The notes under the pieces: model-generated
Told to the model about the DNA's origin: nothing
The model's input: only the letters and a program-made list of their open reading frames with translations
Database searches by the model: none
From: Balneola sp.
GTDB taxonomy: Bacteria; Bacteroidota; Rhodothermia; Balneolales; Balneolaceae
Length of the DNA: 64,000 nucleotides
Assembly: GCA_017640785.1 (NCBI GenBank)
Contig: JAEPPZ010000008.1
Span: forward strand, 124,001-188,000
Direction: 5' to 3'
Part shown: positions 27,589 to 36,550 of the stretch, one piece after another
Layout: every line of letters begins with the position of its first letter
Numbering within the stretch: the stretch's first letter is position 1
Translations under genes and position numbers: made by a program

Positions 27589-28329
27589 ATGAGTTTTAAG
27601 AAAGTTTTTCCATACTCCATAATAGTAATGTGCTTAGTTGTTTTCGCAGGAGCATTGAAAGTCGAGTTTGAAAAAAATGACAGACCATTAGCGATCGTAA
27701 AAAGATTCAAACCTAATGTTGATGTAGAAAATAAAAGTGCTGACCGTTCCAAAAGGTTAGACTTAGATACAGATAAAGGCGAACAGCTTTTTGATGGCGA
27801 CACTTTAAGAACGGATGCTGAAGGTTATGCTCTTGTGGTCTTTATGGATAAAAGTATTGCTAAAGTTAAACCTCAGTCATTGTTAATTGTCAGGGGTGAA
27901 AGCGAGCGAACTTCGAAACGTTCTAATACAAGAATTGACCTTAGTCTTGGCGAGATCTTTTTAAATGTTGAGCCGCAAGGTAACAACGATTTTGAAGTCT
28001 CCACTTCAAGATCATTGGCTTCAGTGAAAGGAACTCAATTCGGAAGCAATTCTGACGGCTATGTTTGGGTAAAAGAAGGTCAGGTTGACGTTACGGCTTT
28101 ACAATCCGGGGAAACAGTATCTTTATTCGAAAAAATGTATGCTCAGGTAAACGAGGATGCCAATGAGATCGAATCGGGTACACTCTCCGATAATGATATT
28201 ATTGATTTGGACGATGGCTATGATGAACTCGATGAAGATTTAATCAAAAAACAGATCAAGTTCAGATTCAAAGATGCTAACGGCCAAATTCGAGAAATAA
28301 CCATTGATTACTACGAGAAAGGTAATTAA
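27589..28329 (+). CDS. Membrane-anchored FecR-domain protein
   Basis: A 246-residue protein with one N-terminal membrane helix (residues about 5-25) and a periplasmic FecR domain (about 60-185; GDTLRTDAEGYALVVF, IDLSLGEIFLNVE, SVKGTQFGSNSDGYVWV). Unlike iron-uptake FecR it has no adjacent ECF sigma factor or TonB receptor. ATG 27589 is chosen over a GTG at 27574 because a G-rich SD-like stretch (27576-27580) precedes it at the right distance. It lies in the operon with the CHASE2 cyclase, so it may carry an envelope signal to it. The C-terminal 50 residues are very acidic. Confidence 0.85.
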   Translation: MSFKKVFPYSIIVMCLVVFAGALKVEFEKNDRPLAIVKRFKPNVDVENKSADRSKRLDLDTDKGEQLFDGDTLRTDAEGYALVVFMDKSIAKVKPQSLLIVRGESERTSKRSNTRIDLSLGEIFLNVEPQGNNDFEVSTSRSLASVKGTQFGSNSDGYVWVKEGQVDVTALQSGETVSLFEKMYAQVNEDANEIESGTLSDNDIIDLDDGYDELDEDLIKKQIKFRFKDANGQIREITIDYYEKGN

Positions 28330-28363
28330 TTACTAAAATTTTCGTGGCCTTTAAAGGAGATTT

Positions 28364-31120
28364 ATGCTAAGCTGGGTACTTAGAATTGCATTACTATGTT
28401 TGTGCTTCATTTTTATACATACTGATCTGCGCGCTCAATTTACTGTTCAGCACCAGTCCCCGACCGCTCTTGTCCGGGATGAAATAAACACATTGGAGTT
28501 TATTGTGCCGAGTATAAATCAAAATGATGTTCAAGAAGCAATTCTGTTTTATAACTTTGATCAAGGGATTGGATTTCAACAAAAGGAAGTTGAATTCCGA
28601 AATGGAGTATTCACAGCAAATTTTGAAATAATTGATCCTACAGCTTCCAGTGTTGAATATTACTTTCAGCTTAATCTCACTTCAGGGTCACAAGTCTTTT
28701 ATCCTGAAAATTCTCCGACTGAAAATCCTATCCGGGTCGACATTGTTAATTCAAATGATGAGCAGTCAGCTGAAGCAGTTAAACGAAATGAAGACATTGA
28801 TTATAACATATTATCCCCTATTGCAGGTAATGCTCTAGCTCCAAATGATGTAGTTATAGCCATTGCTCTTTATTATGATATAAACACTCTTGATTCCGGC
28901 GAATTCAGGCTTTTTATTGATAACAGAGATGTTACTGAGCTTGCTGATACCAGCGATTACTTTATTTCATATGTCCCCAAAGATCTTAAAAATGGAAGAC
29001 ACACTATAAAACTTGAATATCATACTGAATCAGATGTGTTTCTTGTTACATCATGGGATTTTGATGTAGTAGACCCATCAAAAGCAAGATCCGCAGACTT
29101 TACCGGGAACAACTCAAACAGACCTTTTGGAAGAATTGAATTGGGGGCAAGAAGTCAAAAAATTGCCGGAAATTCTAATGATGCTTACACCGCCAGATCT
29201 AACATTACAGGAACCTATGGTATTTTCAGATATTCACTAAATGGCTTTTTTACTTCTCAAGAATCAGACCGATTGCAACCCCAAAACAGGTATGGGGCAA
29301 CTTTACAACTGGGCAAGTGGTTAAGATTTGATGCCGGTCATGTATATCCAAATATTAGTCGTTTCACCATCTCTGGTAGAAGAATTTACGGAATCAATAC
29401 ACAAGCAAATCTTTTCAAGGATAATTTCAACGTTCAATTTGTTTACGGAGAAGTAAACCGCAAAGTAACCAACCTATATACTGGAGTTGACAGAGAAGAA
29501 AAAACTGATGGTGCAGGAAACGTTGTAGACACTACATATACACTAAAATTTGAAGATCTAGGTAAGGGAACATTTACCAGAAAAATTACAGCCGCCCGCG
29601 TTGCTTTAGGTAATGAAAGACATTTTCAAATAGGTGTTCATGCTATGAAAGTGGAAGATGATACTTCTTCAATTTTCAACATCCGTAATTTCAACACATT
29701 ACTGCAAGCACCTCCTTCTTTATATACAGATCTGGATCAGGGTGATATCCAAAAACTTCAGGGTAATCCGGAATTACTTCAAGTGCAGAATGGAAGTGTA
29801 CGCCCTCAAGGAAACTTTGTAGCCGGTACTACTTTGAAAATGGGTTTTGCTAAAAACAGGATCCGCCTTGAAAGTGAAACTGTTGCCAGTGCTTTAAATA
29901 ATGATATTTATGGAGGATCGCTCACAGTTCAAGGGGCAGATGATCTAGGTTTCGATATAACCCAGGAGGATGCAGATCTTCTTGAAAGCCTTTCTCGATT
30001 GATCATTATTAATGAAAACATGAACATCCTTCCTATCCGAGTTAAAGATTTTAATACCGATAGCTCTGAAGCGGAGCCCTTTTTCCCAACCAGTATACTG
30101 GGATCAAATTCTGAGTTTTCAATAAACTATCCATCAAATAATTTTAAACTTCAATATCGTTGGGTTGGCCCTAACTTTAGTTCTCTTGCGAATTCAACCG
30201 TTCGCCGGGATATTTCCGGATTCACGGCTTCTGACAGATTCAGGCTATTCAAAAACCGCCTTTACGTAACATTAGGATATGAGACACTGGAAGACAATGT
30301 TACCAATATTAAAGACGCTACTACTGAATCGAATACCTACAGAACCAATTTAAGCTGGTATCCGGTTTCAAGAAAGTTACCTCGTATGAGCATGGGATTC
30401 AGGTTCAGAAACAGAGAAAACGGTGTAACCAGATTTAACCCTTATGTAACACCTGGATTCGAAAATGCTGCAGTTCAAAATTTTGTAATAGATGTTGATG
30501 AATCCGGGAATATAGACACCCTGGTTACCCCTGTACCTAAAGAAAGCACAACTTTAAATTTAAGTGGATCTGTAACTCAACAATTCGAATTATTTAATAT
30601 GATCCATGATGCTTCATTGAGCTTTAATAACTTAAACACCAAAGACGAAGTATTTACTTTCGGAGACGTAAAAAGCTCTGCTGTTTCCTTTAACATTACC
30701 AGCAGGTTTAATGAAGTAAGACTAAGAACGCAGCTTGGACTTACATTCAATAACACAGAAACAGGAAGCGGGCAAGCAACTTTTGATATCTTTGGGCTTT
30801 ATTCAGGATTTAGCTATTTCTTAGCTGGTGGCAAACTCAACCTAAATGGTCGATTGGCAATAACGAGTAACACTTCAAAAACCAGATCTCTGATCGTTGA
30901 CCCTACAGTTGAAGGTGACAACAACCCAGAAAATGATTATTTCATTTTAGATACAAATATCGTTGAATCTGATTTCAATACATTTGTAATTCAAATGGGT
31001 GCACAATATGATGTTAACAAATATCACTCATTCATTTTTGACTCTAACTTTACTAATGTTTCCGGCGCCGGCAATTCAAATGATAGTATTGTTTCTCTCC
31101 GCTACTTATTTAACTTCTAA
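28364..31120 (+). CDS. Large outer-membrane barrel protein in the FecR/CHASE2 operon
   Basis: A 918-residue exported protein (signal ending near LRAQF), preceded by a strong AAAGGAGA site at 28353-28360. The N-terminal 240 residues look like Ig-type domains (SPIAGNALAPNDVVI, RHTIKLEYHTESD). From about residue 250 on there are long runs of alternating amphipathic strands and the protein ends in VSLRYLFNF, typical of an outer-membrane barrel. It is not a clear TonB receptor: no plug domain is seen. The cyclase start follows its stop by 3 bp. Function unknown. Confidence 0.8.
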   Translation: MLSWVLRIALLCLCFIFIHTDLRAQFTVQHQSPTALVRDEINTLEFIVPSINQNDVQEAILFYNFDQGIGFQQKEVEFRNGVFTANFEIIDPTASSVEYYFQLNLTSGSQVFYPENSPTENPIRVDIVNSNDEQSAEAVKRNEDIDYNILSPIAGNALAPNDVVIAIALYYDINTLDSGEFRLFIDNRDVTELADTSDYFISYVPKDLKNGRHTIKLEYHTESDVFLVTSWDFDVVDPSKARSADFTGNNSNRPFGRIELGARSQKIAGNSNDAYTARSNITGTYGIFRYSLNGFFTSQESDRLQPQNRYGATLQLGKWLRFDAGHVYPNISRFTISGRRIYGINTQANLFKDNFNVQFVYGEVNRKVTNLYTGVDREEKTDGAGNVVDTTYTLKFEDLGKGTFTRKITAARVALGNERHFQIGVHAMKVEDDTSSIFNIRNFNTLLQAPPSLYTDLDQGDIQKLQGNPELLQVQNGSVRPQGNFVAGTTLKMGFAKNRIRLESETVASALNNDIYGGSLTVQGADDLGFDITQEDADLLESLSRLIIINENMNILPIRVKDFNTDSSEAEPFFPTSILGSNSEFSINYPSNNFKLQYRWVGPNFSSLANSTVRRDISGFTASDRFRLFKNRLYVTLGYETLEDNVTNIKDATTESNTYRTNLSWYPVSRKLPRMSMGFRFRNRENGVTRFNPYVTPGFENAAVQNFVIDVDESGNIDTLVTPVPKESTTLNLSGSVTQQFELFNMIHDASLSFNNLNTKDEVFTFGDVKSSAVSFNITSRFNEVRLRTQLGLTFNNTETGSGQATFDIFGLYSGFSYFLAGGKLNLNGRLAITSNTSKTRSLIVDPTVEGDNNPENDYFILDTNIVESDFNTFVIQMGAQYDVNKYHSFIFDSNFTNVSGAGNSNDSIVSLRYLFNF

Positions 31121-31123
31121 TTG

Positions 31124-33319
31124 ATGTCATCTAAGAAAAAGAAACGCAAGCCTATTGGCGTCTACCTCTTAATTGCAGGCTTAGCATTTCTTGTATCCAG
31201 TTTTCTTTCAAATATCCCAACCTTCCGCTCTGTTGAACTTGATTTTCGTGATCTACTATTCGAAATAAGAGGTCCTTTATCTGTTGAAGATTCTCCCATC
31301 GTTCTTATTCCGATAAGTGATGAAGCAGATTCTGAGATACCTCAAAAATATCCCTGGCCTACTAATGTGTATGCAAAATTGATTGAAAATCTTAATAAGG
31401 CCGGAATAGACGTTATTGTATTTGATGTGATATTTGATCAACCTGATCAATATGATTTAAGGAATGACACTCTTTTTGCAAATGCACTTAAAAAATATGG
31501 GAATGTTGTTCTTGCTGGAGATTTCAGAGAAGAAGATTATGAAGACGGGAAAACACAAACTACACTTTTTCCTCAGCAAATCCTTCAGTCTAACAATCCA
31601 AATCCGGTTGGCTTAGTAGATGTTAATCCTAATACCGATGGAGCTATCAGAACATATTCTTTTGGTACTACTTTTAACAACAAAGACTATTATAAGTTAG
31701 GGATCGAGGCTTTGATAATTTATGATGGAATTAACAGAGATTCTGTTAGCAATGTAGATGACAATACTTCACTAAATTTTCAGCTAGGGAAACACCAAAT
31801 CCGAAAAGATGCTATCAACTCTTTTATCATAAACTATTATGGTGAAGAAGGCCATTTCCCGATGTATGATTTTGCCGAAGTAATTGATGATGCAGACTAC
31901 ACAACTAATATGGAAAGAGATGCAGGGTTTGACATCAATGCTTTTGATGATCCTGATTTTGAGGAAGGGTGGTTGTACGAAGGTGTTTTTGAGAATAAGA
32001 TCGCGATTATAGGTGCAACCATGCCCGCCCTTAAAGACTTCTACAAAACTCCCCTAATGAAAACGGAAATCAATTCTTTAGGTGATAAAGAGGAACTATT
32101 ACGCCCGGGATATGAAATTCATGCTCATGCCATTCAAACTATTTTAGATGGAAATTATTTAAGCAGGCAAAGCGCTACTACTGTGCTTCTTCTTATGGCT
32201 TTATTTTCCCTTCTTTTGGTGTTGATCAACCGATTCTTTGGTCCTGTTTGGGGCGGAATTTCAATGTTTTCATTTATGGGTGTATACACTTTTATTGTAA
32301 TTCAGACTTTTTTGAGCGCCAATCTTTTTCTAAATCTCACTGCGATCCTACTAACTCTTTTTGTGGCTCAGGTTGGCACAATAGCCTATCAGTATTTTGT
32401 TGAACAGAAAGAGAAAAGAAGAATTCAAGGCATGTTCGCATCCTATGTATCTCCAGCGCTGGTTGAACAAATGGTAGAATCCGGTACTGATCCTGAACTT
32501 GGCGGAGAAGAAACTTATATGACTGCTTTTTTTAGTGATATTGAGTCATTTTCTACTTTTTCGGAACAGATGAGCCCGAAGCAATTGGTTACTTTGATCA
32601 ATGAATATTTAACGTCAATGACTAATATTCTTACAGATAAGGGCGGGACACTTGATAAATATATTGGTGATGCAATTGTGGCTTTTTTTGGCGCACCTCT
32701 TCCTTTTGAAGATCATGCACTCCGAGCTTGTGTTGCCTCTCAGTTAATGCAAAAAGAACTGAATATTCTTCGTGAAAAATGGCAAAGAGATGGTTGGCCT
32801 GATATTGTCGCTAATATGAAAAACCGAATTGGCATGAATACCGGAGAAATGATCACCGGAAATATGGGCTCCGAAAATCGATTCAATTATACCATGATGG
32901 GAGACAATGTAAATCTCGCGGCACGTTGTGAGAGCGGTGCAAAGGCATTCGGTGTTTACAACATGATCACTGAATCCACAAAAATTGAGGCTGAAAAATT
33001 TGGCAACGATTGTGTATTCCGTTATTTGGATAAGATCGTTGTGAAGGGAAGAACACAGCCGGTAAAAATGTTTGAGGTTGCAGATCTTCGCTCTGACGCT
33101 TCACAAAAACTCTTCGATTGTATTGGCTTATATGAACAGGGAATGGAAAAATACTTGTCTCAAAATTGGGATGAAGCAATTAAACTGTTCAATAAATCCC
33201 TCGAATTAGAAGTTCATGAAAATAACCCCTCACTCATACTCCTTGACAGAGCTAAAGAATTAAAGAAAAATCCTCCCGGAGGTACCTGGGACGGTGTTTT
33301 TGTAATGAAGAGTAAGTAG
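31124..33319 (+). CDS. CHASE2-domain class III adenylate/guanylate cyclase
   Basis: A 731-residue membrane cyclase. One N-terminal helix (about 12-30) leads to a periplasmic CHASE2 sensor (about 35-340), three further helices (about 345-420) and a cytosolic class III cyclase domain (about 460-650). Metal-binding aspartates sit in FFSDIESFSTF and YIGDAIVAFFG; the lysine before YIGD and the second GD in YTMMGDNVNLAARCES favour ATP. It should make cAMP in response to a periplasmic signal. Start ATG 31124 is chosen; a TTG at 31121 adds one residue. The last codons overlap a long palindrome (33307-33407). Confidence 0.93.
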   Translation: MSSKKKKRKPIGVYLLIAGLAFLVSSFLSNIPTFRSVELDFRDLLFEIRGPLSVEDSPIVLIPISDEADSEIPQKYPWPTNVYAKLIENLNKAGIDVIVFDVIFDQPDQYDLRNDTLFANALKKYGNVVLAGDFREEDYEDGKTQTTLFPQQILQSNNPNPVGLVDVNPNTDGAIRTYSFGTTFNNKDYYKLGIEALIIYDGINRDSVSNVDDNTSLNFQLGKHQIRKDAINSFIINYYGEEGHFPMYDFAEVIDDADYTTNMERDAGFDINAFDDPDFEEGWLYEGVFENKIAIIGATMPALKDFYKTPLMKTEINSLGDKEELLRPGYEIHAHAIQTILDGNYLSRQSATTVLLLMALFSLLLVLINRFFGPVWGGISMFSFMGVYTFIVIQTFLSANLFLNLTAILLTLFVAQVGTIAYQYFVEQKEKRRIQGMFASYVSPALVEQMVESGTDPELGGEETYMTAFFSDIESFSTFSEQMSPKQLVTLINEYLTSMTNILTDKGGTLDKYIGDAIVAFFGAPLPFEDHALRACVASQLMQKELNILREKWQRDGWPDIVANMKNRIGMNTGEMITGNMGSENRFNYTMMGDNVNLAARCESGAKAFGVYNMITESTKIEAEKFGNDCVFRYLDKIVVKGRTQPVKMFEVADLRSDASQKLFDCIGLYEQGMEKYLSQNWDEAIKLFNKSLELEVHENNPSLILLDRAKELKKNPPGGTWDGVFVMKSK

Positions 33320-33407
33320 TTTTTAGAGGTCAGTATTTAGTACTTAGAGCAAAATTTCCCAAGTACTAAATACTGATTACTAAAAATCTAAATTCTACTT
33401 ACTCTTC
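33307..33407. repeat. Long imperfect palindrome overlapping the cyclase 3' end
   Basis: Three nested arm pairs are seen: 13 bp perfect (33307-33319 with 33395-33407), 7 bp (33320-33326 with 33380-33386) and 16 bp perfect (33330-33345 with 33361-33376; TCAGTATTTAGTACTT). The outer left arm contains the last codons and stop of the cyclase gene. It is not followed by a T tract, so it is more like an interspersed palindromic element than a simple terminator. Confidence 0.7.
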
Positions 33408-33421
33408 TCCATTAAAACCTG

Positions 33422-33429
33422 TATCTTTG
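33422..33429 (+). promoter_or_regulatory. Candidate -7 box for the SRP RNA
   Basis: TATCTTTG matches TAnnTTTG and ends 11 bp before the first base of the SRP RNA, the expected distance for a transcription start. No strong -33 TTG is seen. Confidence 0.55.
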
Positions 33430-33440
33430 TCACCCTTTTA

Positions 33441-33538
33441 GGGCAAGTCCTATACAGCCAGCTCCCTTTGAACTCCGTCAGGGCAGGAATGCAGCAGCGG
33501 TAATCTGGTCGTAGCGGCGTGATATAGATCGCTTGCCC
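33441..33538 (+). ncRNA. ffs: Signal recognition particle RNA (4.5S type)
   Basis: The 98-base region closes with GGGCAAG (33441-33447) pairing with CTTGCCC (33532-33538) and carries the conserved SRP hairpin motif: GTCAGGGCAGGAAT, then GCAGCAG and GGTAA on the 3' side. It is the RNA of the bacterial particle that binds Ffh and targets membrane proteins. A run of seven T follows at 33539-33545, making the 3' stem its own terminator. It lies in the gap between the cyclase and ypdA. Confidence 0.93.
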
Positions 33539-33543
33539 TTTTT

Positions 33544-34503
33544 TTATTTTCCCAATCTCTCCTCAATATGGTTGGCAATTTGATTTGCATGCACTCTCGA
33601 GTTTTCAATAAAAAGCCTGCTTGTATCTAACCCTCCGCAAACTACCCCTGCTACATACACTCCCTTTCGTTTGGTCTCTAAACTATCTTCCTTGTAAACA
33701 GGCATGCATTTTTCATCATCTGTAAGTTCGATCTGGAATTTTTCCATCAAAGGATAATTTGGGTGATATCCCGTCATCGCCAGAACAAAATCGTTCTCAA
33801 TAGTTTTCTCGCCTTCAGGAGTTTTCAGCACAACTTCTTTTTCCCGGATCTCTTTTATCTCGGTATTAAAATAGCCTGTAATTTCTTCGTTCTTAATTCG
33901 GTTTTCGATATCCGGTTTTACCCAATATTTCACCGACGGCTTTATCGTATCATACTTAACAGCAACAGAAACTTCTGCTCCCGCACGGTAGCATTCCAGC
34001 GCAGCATCCACTGCAGAATTTCCACCACCAACAACCAGCACTTTTTGCCATGCATAAGGATGCGGTTCATCATAGTAATGTTTTACTTTGGCTAATTCTT
34101 CGCCCGGCACCCCCATCATGTTTGCACTCCCATAAAATCCCGTGGCGACAACTACTTTTTCTGCTTTGTACACATCTTTGTCTGTTTTAACTGTAAAATC
34201 TCCATCTTCGCCTTCTAAAGCTTCCACAGCTTCATACAGATGAATAGGCAATTCAAAGCTTTCCGCGACTCTGCGGTAATATTCAAGAGCCTCACTGCGA
34301 GTTGGTTTGGGTCCATGAGAAATGAAAGGAACGTCCCCGATTTCAAGCCTGTCAGATGTAGAAAAGAACGTCATATTTGTTGGATAGTTAAACAAAGAAT
34401 TAACCAGACAACCCTTTTCAATAATTTTAAAAGGAATATTTTTTCTTTTAAGCTGAATTCCTGTTGCCAACCCAATTGGGCCGGCTCCTATAATAATTAC
34501 CAT
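33544..34503 (-). CDS. ypdA: YpdA-family bacillithiol disulfide reductase
   Basis: A 319-residue flavoprotein. The FAD motif VIIIGAGPIGLATGIQL is at the N-terminus and the NADPH motif VLVVGGGNSAVDAALE is near residue 165. The protein lacks a CxxC redox pair of the thioredoxin reductase type, and YPTNMTFFSTSDRLEIG and the C-terminal YVAGVVCGG fit the YpdA family, which reduces bacillithiol disulfide with NADPH. It appears monocistronic: YheT follows on the same strand 53 bp upstream. Function is from family knowledge. Confidence 0.88.
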   Translation of the reverse strand: MVIIIGAGPIGLATGIQLKRKNIPFKIIEKGCLVNSLFNYPTNMTFFSTSDRLEIGDVPFISHGPKPTRSEALEYYRRVAESFELPIHLYEAVEALEGEDGDFTVKTDKDVYKAEKVVVATGFYGSANMMGVPGEELAKVKHYYDEPHPYAWQKVLVVGGGNSAVDAALECYRAGAEVSVAVKYDTIKPSVKYWVKPDIENRIKNEEITGYFNTEIKEIREKEVVLKTPEGEKTIENDFVLAMTGYHPNYPLMEKFQIELTDDEKCMPVYKEDSLETKRKGVYVAGVVCGGLDTSRLFIENSRVHANQIANHIEERLGK

Positions 34504-34556
34504 GTATGAATTTTATTTATATGAACTGCTTTAACATTGCCAAGATACAAATCGTT

Positions 34557-35501
34557 TTAGCTATTTAACCATTTGATGATCGTTCGGTTTAACCATCCTC
34601 TTTTTTGGCTTATAAAACCAACGTGCCCACCGGATTCGGTAAACAGGGTTCTGATATACCTATTCGATTCAAGATCTTCAAAAGGTGCAAACTCAAGCGG
34701 GCATAAAGAATCTGCTTTGGAATGAATAACCAATAACGGTTTTTGAACCCGCTTATAAAAGTGCTTTGACGAGCATTTTTCATAATAATCTTCTGCACCT
34801 TTAAATCCATGAACAGGAGCTGTTACCTGATCATCAAAATCGTAAACAGAACTTCCAGTGAATTTCGGAAAATCAGGAAACTGCTCTTTTTTCAGATCTG
34901 ACTTTTCTGAAAGTGTATCTAAAAACCTTTTCTGGTATACTTTATTGAACCCTTTATTCATTCTTAAGGAGCCTCTTTTTAGATCGTATGGAGGGGAAAC
35001 TGCAACCGCTTTACTCACGGGATGTGTCTCTTCTAATTCTCCAAGTGACTTAACTAATGCATTTCCTCCTAATGAAAAACCCACCGCATAAATCTCAGAA
35101 CCTGAAAAATATTCCTTCATCCAACTGAAAAGTGTTTTATAATCTTCCGTTTCACCGGAGTGGTACATTCTTTTTTGCAGATTCATCTTAGTTCCACAAC
35201 TTCTGAAATTCAAGGCTACGGAAGAATATCCGGCTTGTCTCAAATCACTCATCAAGTTCTGGATATAATGCCTTTGGGAAGACCCTTCAAGTCCATGAAA
35301 AAGTGCTACAACCGGCTTTCCGTTTTTAAGATCCACTACTTCCAGTTCCAGAAAATCATTATCAGGTGTAGGAATCTCAATTCTTTCTGAATCAGGATCT
35401 TTGGTTTCTGAAAATGAAGCTATTACCGTTTGAGTATGAACTTCGGGAGCCCACCAAACCGGTTTAAATTTCTCGAACTGAATTTTGTCTTGATCAACCA
35501 T
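34557..35501 (-). CDS. YheT-like alpha/beta hydrolase
   Basis: A 314-residue alpha/beta hydrolase of the YheT/ABHD1-3 group. The oxyanion region is VALFHGLEGSSQRHY and the nucleophile elbow is VGFSLGGNALV near residue 145. The last block (TESGGHVGF) supplies the histidine, and an acid lies in VIHSKADSLCP. The family acts on esters, possibly lipids; the substrate is unknown. No signal peptide is seen, so it is cytosolic. It is on the same strand as ypdA with 53 bp between, so loose cotranscription is possible. Confidence 0.88.
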   Translation of the reverse strand: MVDQDKIQFEKFKPVWWAPEVHTQTVIASFSETKDPDSERIEIPTPDNDFLELEVVDLKNGKPVVALFHGLEGSSQRHYIQNLMSDLRQAGYSSVALNFRSCGTKMNLQKRMYHSGETEDYKTLFSWMKEYFSGSEIYAVGFSLGGNALVKSLGELEETHPVSKAVAVSPPYDLKRGSLRMNKGFNKVYQKRFLDTLSEKSDLKKEQFPDFPKFTGSSVYDFDDQVTAPVHGFKGAEDYYEKCSSKHFYKRVQKPLLVIHSKADSLCPLEFAPFEDLESNRYIRTLFTESGGHVGFISQKRGWLNRTIIKWLNS

Positions 35502-35627
35502 CCCTGAAGATACTGGTGATTTATGTTTATTTCAGTTTCTGCTGATATGTTTTGTCTAAGAAGTTCATAGATTTATTTGGCATAAGATTTCTAACTCTTA
35601 TTTTCTTTCTCATTCAAAACATCCGAT

Positions 35628-36542
35628 TTGCAGAGCGTAGCACAAGATCACTTTCCACAATATGTATTCAGGGATGGAACCAAACTTCTTTGGAATCCGG
35701 TTCTAAAAAAATCATTCGTTGATCGACCGGAAGAAAGAGTTCGGCTTCAAATTGTGGACTACTTGATACTGGAGGCCGGGTTTTCTGCTTCCAGAATTTC
35801 ATTCGAATCACCCGTTAATTTACCCAGAGATAAATCTGCGTCAAGAACAGACATTATTTGTTTCGATAAAGATTTCAAGCCATTTCTTTTAGCTGAATGT
35901 AAAGCTCCTGAAATAGCACTTAATGAAAAAGCCTCTGTTCAGATCGCTCGATACAATCAAAAAGTCAAGGCTCCTTTTCTGCTTATTACAAATGGCCTGG
36001 AAGATCTTTGGTTTGATACTCAATCAGATTCTGTTAGTAGCCTGTCTCACATTCCGGAAAAATTCAATGCTCGATCAACTGTGAAAAGAGACTTTGAGTA
36101 CTGGAATAAAAGAGGGTTTGCCGGAAACAAAACACATCCGGCAGCTAGAAAATGGGTGCTGGAAAGTTGCGAGTTCTTATATGGCTCTGAAAGAAATTCA
36201 TTGCCAAAGTATTTTAAGTTCGAAGGTGCCCCGAAAGAATTACTTCTGCCCAACTATTACAGCATCTTTGATCTTGATGGCTCTGTAAAATTAGCTATTT
36301 CCTTAACATCTACTCCTTTTGGATCAACAAGACTAAACTGTGTTTTGAATAAAAGTGGAGAGAATACCACTTTACTTTCTTCTTCTTTAGATCTTCTGGC
36401 AAGTGGAGATTCAAAAAATACTACTATACAATCCGGAGCCGGCGCCTTTAATGTTGATCTTCATAAAGAGATAGCCTTCGATTTTGAGCAACCTGTAAGT
36501 GGTTTAATTGGTCAGCTTTCAAATTTTTTAACTAAAAGTTGA
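35628..36542 (+). CDS. Orphan HsdR N-terminal-domain nuclease-like protein
   Basis: A 304-residue protein with the N-terminal domain of type I restriction HsdR subunits. The nuclease core is visible: RTDIICFD (metal aspartate) followed by LLAECKAPE (ExK), with a Q-containing strand IARYNQK. No helicase motor follows, and no methylase or specificity gene is near, so it is not a type I system. Such lone proteins are common in Bacteroidota and of unknown role. The start is a TTG, since no ATG lies upstream in frame before conserved residues. The C-terminal half is unique. Confidence 0.85.
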   Translation: MQSVAQDHFPQYVFRDGTKLLWNPVLKKSFVDRPEERVRLQIVDYLILEAGFSASRISFESPVNLPRDKSASRTDIICFDKDFKPFLLAECKAPEIALNEKASVQIARYNQKVKAPFLLITNGLEDLWFDTQSDSVSSLSHIPEKFNARSTVKRDFEYWNKRGFAGNKTHPAARKWVLESCEFLYGSERNSLPKYFKFEGAPKELLLPNYYSIFDLDGSVKLAISLTSTPFGSTRLNCVLNKSGENTTLLSSSLDLLASGDSKNTTIQSGAGAFNVDLHKEIAFDFEQPVSGLIGQLSNFLTKS

Positions 36543-36550
36543 CGGAACCC

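Noticed and set aside
35628..36542. A type I restriction system
   Set aside because: Only the HsdR N-terminal domain is present; no hsdM, hsdS or helicase motor is nearby.
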